NCBI GenBank assembly: GCA_003229915.1
Contig: QIGA01000127.1
Coordinates: 1 to 9,671 of the forward strand
DNA from: Chloroflexota bacterium
GTDB taxonomy: Bacteria > Chloroflexota > Dehalococcoidia > SZUA-161
DNA: 9,671 bases
Direction of reading: 5' to 3'
Shown here piece after piece: positions 5,739 to 9,671 of this stretch (within the stretch, counting starts at the first letter, position 1; each line of letters starts with the position of its first letter). The position numbers were made by a program, and so were the translations under genes. Below the pieces are notes generated by a model that saw only the letters and a program-made list of their open reading frames with translations, ran no database searches and was not told the DNA's origin.

Positions 5739-6512
5739 TTAGCCTTCTTTTGGCACCCCTGTTGCCGCTTTGAGGAGCGGGGTCAATAGCTCCATCGGTA
5801 GCGGGAATACTATTGTGCTCGAGTTCTCGGTGGCTATTGCGGTCAGCGTCTGAAGATAGCGCAGTTGCAGCGTCGCAGGCTGGGTGGCTATGATTCTGGC
5901 TGCTTCAGCAAGCTTCTCCGCCGCCTGCATCTCACCCTCCGCATGAACGATCTTAGCTCTCCTCTCCCGCTCCGCCTCCGCCTGAGCACCGATTGCCCGA
6001 ACCATCGTCGGCGGAAGCTCAACCTCCTTAATCTCCACTACACTCACTTTCACTCCCCAGGGATCCGTCTGATCATCAATGATCTGCTGCAGATTCTGGT
6101 TTAGCCTCTCCCGCTGCGCCAACAGCTCGTCAAGCTCGTGCTGACCAATGACACTGCGCAATGTCGTCTGGGATATCTGCGAGGTTGCATAGCGATGGTC
6201 CAACACCTTGATCACAGCATCCTCAGGCTTTATCACCCTGAAATAGACCACGGCATTTACCTTGACCGTCACGTTGTCCTTGGTGATGGCCTCCTGCGAG
6301 GGAATATCCAAGGTCACAACGCGCAGGTCTACCTTCACGCTACGCTCCACGAAAGGGATAATAACGAACACGCCGGGCCCACGAACATCAGTGTACTTCC
6401 CCAAACGAAAGACCACGCCTCTTTCGTATTCCTGGGCGATCTTGATCGCCGCGGAAGCTATAACAAGGACCACAAACACAGCAGCAACGATGCCAATCAC
6501 AGCTCCTTCCAT
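5739..6512 (-). CDS. Slipin / stomatin-like SPFH-domain membrane protein, NfeD partner
   Basis: This is a prokaryotic stomatin homologue: a membrane-anchored scaffold thought to oligomerise and organise membrane microdomains with its NfeD partner. Numbered from the ATG at 6512, residues 4-23 are a single N-terminal membrane segment. The SPFH domain follows (ERGVVFRLGKY at 30-40, GPGVFVIIPF at 45-54, DVRV-like strands, KDNVTVKVNAVVYFRV at 78-93), then a charged Ala/Glu/Arg helix (about 175-207) for coiled-coil assembly. The C-terminal STIVFPLPMELL (231-242) is the hydrophobic segment that NfeD proteases cleave in the archaeal p-stomatin. A TTG six bases earlier (6518) is also in frame, but the strong GAGGAGG (6519-6525) abuts it and stands six bases from the ATG, so the ATG was chosen. 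The gene begins 14 bp after the nfeD stop in the same transcript. Confidence 0.93.
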   Translation of the reverse strand: MEGAVIGIVAAVFVVLVIASAAIKIAQEYERGVVFRLGKYTDVRGPGVFVIIPFVERSVKVDLRVVTLDIPSQEAITKDNVTVKVNAVVYFRVIKPEDAVIKVLDHRYATSQISQTTLRSVIGQHELDELLAQRERLNQNLQQIIDDQTDPWGVKVSVVEIKEVELPPTMVRAIGAQAEAERERRAKIVHAEGEMQAAEKLAEAARIIATQPATLQLRYLQTLTAIATENSSTIVFPLPMELLTPLLKAATGVPKEG

Positions 6513-6518
6513 CTTCAA

Positions 6519-6525
6519 CCTCCTC
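6519..6525 (-). promoter_or_regulatory. Ribosome binding site of the slipin gene
   Basis: GAGGAGG on the minus strand lies in the short gap between the nfeD stop (6527) and the slipin start. Its spacing of six bases to the ATG at 6512, against none to the TTG at 6518, decides the start codon. Confidence 0.8.
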
Positions 6526-6526
6526 G

Positions 6527-7885
6527 CTATTTCTTAGTAACCCAGAGCTTTAGTCCCTCGACCTTTGTAACCACCACTTCTTCACCAAGCTCGATTCTAT
6601 CACCCTCCGTTCTCGCTGTCCAGTGCTCTCCTTCGACAAGAACCATCCCTGTTGGAGCGATCTCCGTCTTAGCAAGCGCTACCTTGCCAATCAACCCCTC
6701 TTTTCCAGTGATAGGTCGACGACGTTGAGAACGAACAGTCGCGCCCACTACAAAGAGGAAGGTAGCAGTAATCACAATCGCCACCACTGCGATAACCCAC
6801 CAGTTTATTTGAAGCTGAAACAATTCAGGCCCTCCACCAAACAGAATAATGGAGCCCATAACCAACGAGGCTATGCCCCCTAGCGTCAATATGCCGAATG
6901 TAGTGGTGAACACCTCCGCGATAAACAACACAAAGGCAAGAACGATAAACAGTATACCCGCCCATGAAGCCTCCAGTACAGCCAGAGAATAGAAGGCGAG
7001 GAGCAGGGAGATGGCGCCTACCACCCCGGGCAGGATAGTGCCCGGATTGATGAGTTCGAGAACCAGTCCGGTTGTAGCCAAGGTGAGCAGGATATAGGCG
7101 ATGTTGGGATCGCTAATGACTTGAAGGAATCTCTCAAAAAGGCTCATTCCGATATCATTCCTGACATAGCCCTCGGTATCAATGGTCACATTCCCTCCCG
7201 CCACCTCAACCGTCATCCCGTCGAGCTGAGCAATAAGAGAGTCAAGATTGTCAGCTCCGAGGTCAACGAGAGGAGGATCGAGATAGGGGCTGTCCAGTTC
7301 CAGCACCTGCTGGTGTTCCTCGCGCAGAGGCACCAGCCCCAGCGCTTCCTGATCTGTGAAAGAGAGTGCCTCCAATACCGTGGCCTCCGCTGCCTTTTGA
7401 TTACGGCCACGCAAGTCAGCGAGGCTTCTGATCCTGGCGGCGGTGTCCTCGGTTATCTTCTTCGCCAAGGTGTCGGAGATCCCCCCTTCGGAATTGATAG
7501 ACACCGGGCTGGCAGCGCCTATACGGCTAGCTGGGGCCATGGCCGCCACGTGAGAGGCCAATGTAATGAAAGTGCCCGCTGAGCCGGCCCAGCGATCCAC
7601 ATAGACCACCACCGGCACCTTGGCATCAAGGATTCGGTCCACGATGTTCTCAGTAGTGGAAAGTAAACCGCCAGGGGTACTCAACTCAATGATTATGGCC
7701 ACAGCCTGATGAGATTCCGCCTCGGTTATCCCGCGGTCTATATAGCTGGCAACTGCGGGTACAATGGTCCCTTCCACCCGCAACACGTCGATTTGCGGGG
7801 AGGGGCTAGCCGCCCCAGCCGCAACGAGAGACAGCGCCCCTAACAACCAGATGAGGAGAAAGAAAACACGTATACTTTTCAACAT
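6527..7885 (-). CDS. nfeD: Long-form NfeD: membrane-bound ClpP-class serine protease with C-terminal OB domain
   Basis: NfeD proteins are membrane proteases that partner with stomatin-like slipins. Residues 1-26 are a signal peptide or signal anchor. About 31-225 is the ClpP/SppA-like fold with STPGG (69-73), GSAGTF with nucleophile Ser102, and Lys142 or Lys143 as the general base (Ser97/Lys138 in the archaeal PH1510 enzyme). Four to five membrane helices follow (about 262-280, 287-304, 308-325, 332-350, 361-382), then the soluble NfeD OB-fold domain (about 392-452: GKEGLIGKVALAKTEIAPTGMVLVEGE region). Length, 452, is normal for the long form. Between the protease fold and the DLDSL-like segment there appear to be about 22 extra residues (187-208). 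AGGA seven bases before the ATG supports the start. It is the first gene of the nfeD-slipin operon. Confidence 0.95.
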   Translation of the reverse strand: MLKSIRVFFLLIWLLGALSLVAAGAASPSPQIDVLRVEGTIVPAVASYIDRGITEAESHQAVAIIIELSTPGGLLSTTENIVDRILDAKVPVVVYVDRWAGSAGTFITLASHVAAMAPASRIGAASPVSINSEGGISDTLAKKITEDTAARIRSLADLRGRNQKAAEATVLEALSFTDQEALGLVPLREEHQQVLELDSPYLDPPLVDLGADNLDSLIAQLDGMTVEVAGGNVTIDTEGYVRNDIGMSLFERFLQVISDPNIAYILLTLATTGLVLELINPGTILPGVVGAISLLLAFYSLAVLEASWAGILFIVLAFVLFIAEVFTTTFGILTLGGIASLVMGSIILFGGGPELFQLQINWWVIAVVAIVITATFLFVVGATVRSQRRRPITGKEGLIGKVALAKTEIAPTGMVLVEGEHWTARTEGDRIELGEEVVVTKVEGLKLWVTKK

Positions 7886-7936
7886 GACGCAGTCCTGATT
7901 CGAGTCGATACTCGTCTACTATATTCAGAGGTCAGC

Positions 7937-7964
7937 ATTATAGAGGAACCCCGCCGTCCTGCAA
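7937..7964 (-). promoter_or_regulatory. Promoter of the nfeD-slipin operon
   Basis: On the minus strand TTGCAG (7964-7959) and a perfect TATAAT (7942-7937) are 16 bases apart. Transcription would start near 7930, giving a leader of about 45 bases. The leader contains a small inverted repeat CGAGT/ACTCG around CGAT (7901-7914), which may be an operator or chance. Confidence 0.65.
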
Positions 7965-8270
7965 CGCCCAGCCCGCAGTAGGCTTCACTGTCCGCATTCT
8001 ACCACAATTCGGAGGATCGCGTGGCGTGGAAGATCAGGGCTATCCTCCATGGCTTTTGTGATACCCCTATTACGTTTGGCCCTCGCCACCAAGGCCTTCA
8101 TATCAAAGCCTACCTCTGGAGCCTGTCTGAGGATTATGGGCAGGTTGGAGCATCCGCTCCAACTGTGCCTAGAGCAGATGCTCAAGGCTACCCCTGTTTT
8201 GCTGAGTTTTCGGCATCCTCCTAGTCGGGCATCAAAGTAGGTCCAAGATGACAACCTTTCTGTGAAGGAG
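7965..8270. other. Spacer between mfd and the nfeD promoter
   Basis: No recognisable gene is present. A hairpin GTTGGAGC/GCTCCAAC with an ATCC loop (8144-8163) may end mfd transcription, although no T-run follows on the minus strand. A minus-strand frame from a TTG at 8254 to 7985 gives 89 residues, beginning just after mfd, but it resembles no family I know and may be chance. Confidence 0.5.
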
Positions 8271-9671
8271 TCAACGACAGCTCCCAGATTCGGAGTCCGC
8301 GTGCGATCGTGACGCGCCGGTGTCTTGGGACATTCTCTGGAGTACGCCTTGAAGCACTCCCCTCCATTCCTTGCCCGATCGCCTCAGATCCAGGCGCACT
8401 TGGTTTGTCCCTACTCTCAACTTGTCTCCATAGTATTTCTGCATCAGTAGTCTATCCACTTCTACGCCAGGCCTCAGCCTGATTACCACCTGCCCCCTCT
8501 CCAAGGAGATATCCCGGACGCCAACATAGCTTCCCATCAGCTTTATCCTAACCATATAGAGCAGGTCTTTGACCTCAGGGCGAAGCGGGCCAAACCTATC
8601 CTCAAGCTCCGCTCCAAAATCATCCAGCTCCTCCAAAGAGCCAATCTTGGCCAGCCTCATGTAGATAGCGAGGCGGGTGCTGAGGTCAGATACATAGTCC
8701 TCCGGGATATAAGCAGTCAAGGGGAGATCAACCGTGGCGGCAGGAGATTCAGAAGCAGCTTTTCGTTCGCCTCCACCCCTCAACTCTGATACGGCATCCG
8801 ATAAGAGACGGTTATAGAGTTCGAAGCCAACGGCACCCATATGCCCGCTCTGCTCCGGCCCAAGCAGATTGCCGGCTCCGCGAATCTCCAGGTCTTTCAT
8901 GGCGATGCGAAAGCCAGCCCCCAACTCAGATGCCTCAAGAATCGTCTTGAGCCTCTTTTGCGCAGCATCGGTGAGCTGCTTCCCTTTGTCATAGAAGAAA
9001 TAGGCGTAAGCGCGTGTTGCCCCACGCCCCACTCTGCCCCGAAGCTGATAAAGCTGAGTCAACCCCATCCTGTCAGCGTCATCAATGATGAGAGTGTTAA
9101 CATTGGGAAGATCCAGTCCAGACTCGATAATGATAGTACATACGAGGACATCGATACCGCCCTCAGTGAAATCGAGCATCACCGACTCCAGCCTTTCCTC
9201 AGGCATCTGCCCATGAGCGACGCCTATCCTGGCTTCGGGCACCAGATCCTCCAGTGTTCTGACTACCCGTCCGATCCTCTGTACTCGATTGTGGACATAG
9301 AATACCTGCCCACCGCGCTCTAACTCTCGAAGGATAGCCTCTCGCACCAGTCTCTCATTGTAAGGGGCAACATAGCTCTTTATCGGATGCCGCTCCTGGG
9401 GAGGCGTCTCCATTGTGCTCATATCACGGACGCCAACCAGCGACATGTGGAGAGTGCGGGGGATGGGGGTTGCGCTCAAGGTAAGCACATCGACTTCTCT
9501 TCTCAGTTGCTTAAGTCTCTCCTTGTGAGTTACGCCAAATCGCTGCTCCTCATCGATGATCACCAACCCAAGGTTCTTGAAGGAGACATCTCGCTGGATA
9601 AGGCGATGGGTGCCAATACAGATGTCAACGCTGCCATCCACCAGTCCCTGAAGAACCTCCTGCTGCTCCCC
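8271..9671 (-). CDS. mfd: Transcription-repair coupling factor Mfd, C-terminal part (5' end beyond the window)
   Basis: Mfd is the DNA translocase that pushes RNA polymerase stalled at lesions off the template and recruits UvrA for excision repair. The frame is open to the right edge, so the GTG at 9641 is not the start. The visible 466 residues, counted from the edge, contain GTHRL (20-24), the Walker B box DEEQRFGV (40-47), SATPIPRTL (66-74), helicase motif V near 177-190, QLRGRVGR (209-216) and the RGAGNLLGPEQSGH part of the TRG translocation motif (264-277). The C-terminal TRCF domain (about 320-430), which in E. coli masks the UvrA-binding region, follows, then a short polar tail. About 40 percent of a typical 1,150-residue Mfd is present; the UvrB-like modules, the polymerase-interaction domain and Walker A would be beyond the window. 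RecG shares the helicase part, but the TRCF domain decides for Mfd. Confidence 0.96.
   Translation of the reverse strand, partial: GEQQEVLQGLVDGSVDICIGTHRLIQRDVSFKNLGLVIIDEEQRFGVTHKERLKQLRREVDVLTLSATPIPRTLHMSLVGVRDMSTMETPPQERHPIKSYVAPYNERLVREAILRELERGGQVFYVHNRVQRIGRVVRTLEDLVPEARIGVAHGQMPEERLESVMLDFTEGGIDVLVCTIIIESGLDLPNVNTLIIDDADRMGLTQLYQLRGRVGRGATRAYAYFFYDKGKQLTDAAQKRLKTILEASELGAGFRIAMKDLEIRGAGNLLGPEQSGHMGAVGFELYNRLLSDAVSELRGGGERKAASESPAATVDLPLTAYIPEDYVSDLSTRLAIYMRLAKIGSLEELDDFGAELEDRFGPLRPEVKDLLYMVRIKLMGSYVGVRDISLERGQVVIRLRPGVEVDRLLMQKYYGDKLRVGTNQVRLDLRRSGKEWRGVLQGVLQRMSQDTGASRSHADSESGSCR

Noticed and set aside
7121..7582. 153-residue plus-strand frame inside nfeD
   Set aside because: Antisense shadow of a well-conserved protease domain; no RBS and no recognisable protein.
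7985..8254. 89-residue minus-strand frame just after mfd
   Set aside because: TTG start directly abutting the possible RBS, no recognised family and an embedded hairpin; too weak for a gene call, though a small unknown protein cannot be excluded.
8841..9323. 160-residue plus-strand frame inside mfd
   Set aside because: Antisense shadow of the conserved Mfd translocase motifs.

Overview
The window reads as a bacterial chromosome segment of mid GC content, with genes on both strands. The best taxonomic guess is Chloroflexota, Dehalococcoidia-like. This is inference only: it rests on the small Pro/Thr-stalk surface proteins, the zinc-ribbon gene next to rnpB, the BirA without HTH and the NfeD-slipin pair. 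No marker here fixes the taxon.

Left edge (1-570): the decayed right end of an integrated element. A tyrosine-recombinase remnant on the minus strand (about 70-478) keeps the catalytic His, Arg, Trp and Tyr, but it has lost the N-terminal half with the box I Arg and carries a one-base frameshift. It abuts a 3' fragment of a CAT-anticodon tRNA gene (520-570, CCA encoded). This is the layout expected where an element entered the 3' half of a tRNA gene and displaced the original 3' end. The intact tRNA and most of the element would lie left of the window.

571-1126 has no credible gene but holds a perfect 36-bp palindrome. An extended -10 promoter then starts a two-gene operon (1181-2805) of tandem paralogues. 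Each has a signal peptide, one small beta-type domain, a Pro/Thr stalk and a transmembrane anchor; their cytoplasmic tails differ greatly. About 770 bp without a confident gene follows.

3575-5615 is a housekeeping block on the plus strand: a coiled-coil/C4 zinc-ribbon protein (COG1579 type), RNase P RNA (rnpB) with its own promoter and a downstream hairpin, and a biotin-protein ligase (birA) of the catalytic-only type. A 12-bp hairpin lies between birA and the convergent genes on the other strand.

5739-7885 (minus) is the classic membrane-quality-control pair: long-form NfeD (ClpP-like serine protease, membrane domain, OB domain) followed 14 nt later by its slipin/stomatin partner, from one good promoter at 7937-7964. 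Upstream, also on the minus strand, is the C-terminal 466 residues of the transcription-repair coupling factor Mfd, which runs off the right edge.

I did not find a convincing new defence or metabolic system. The most notable points are the tRNA-fragment/integrase junction, the 36-bp palindrome, and the uncharacterised pair of stalked surface proteins beside the integration site.
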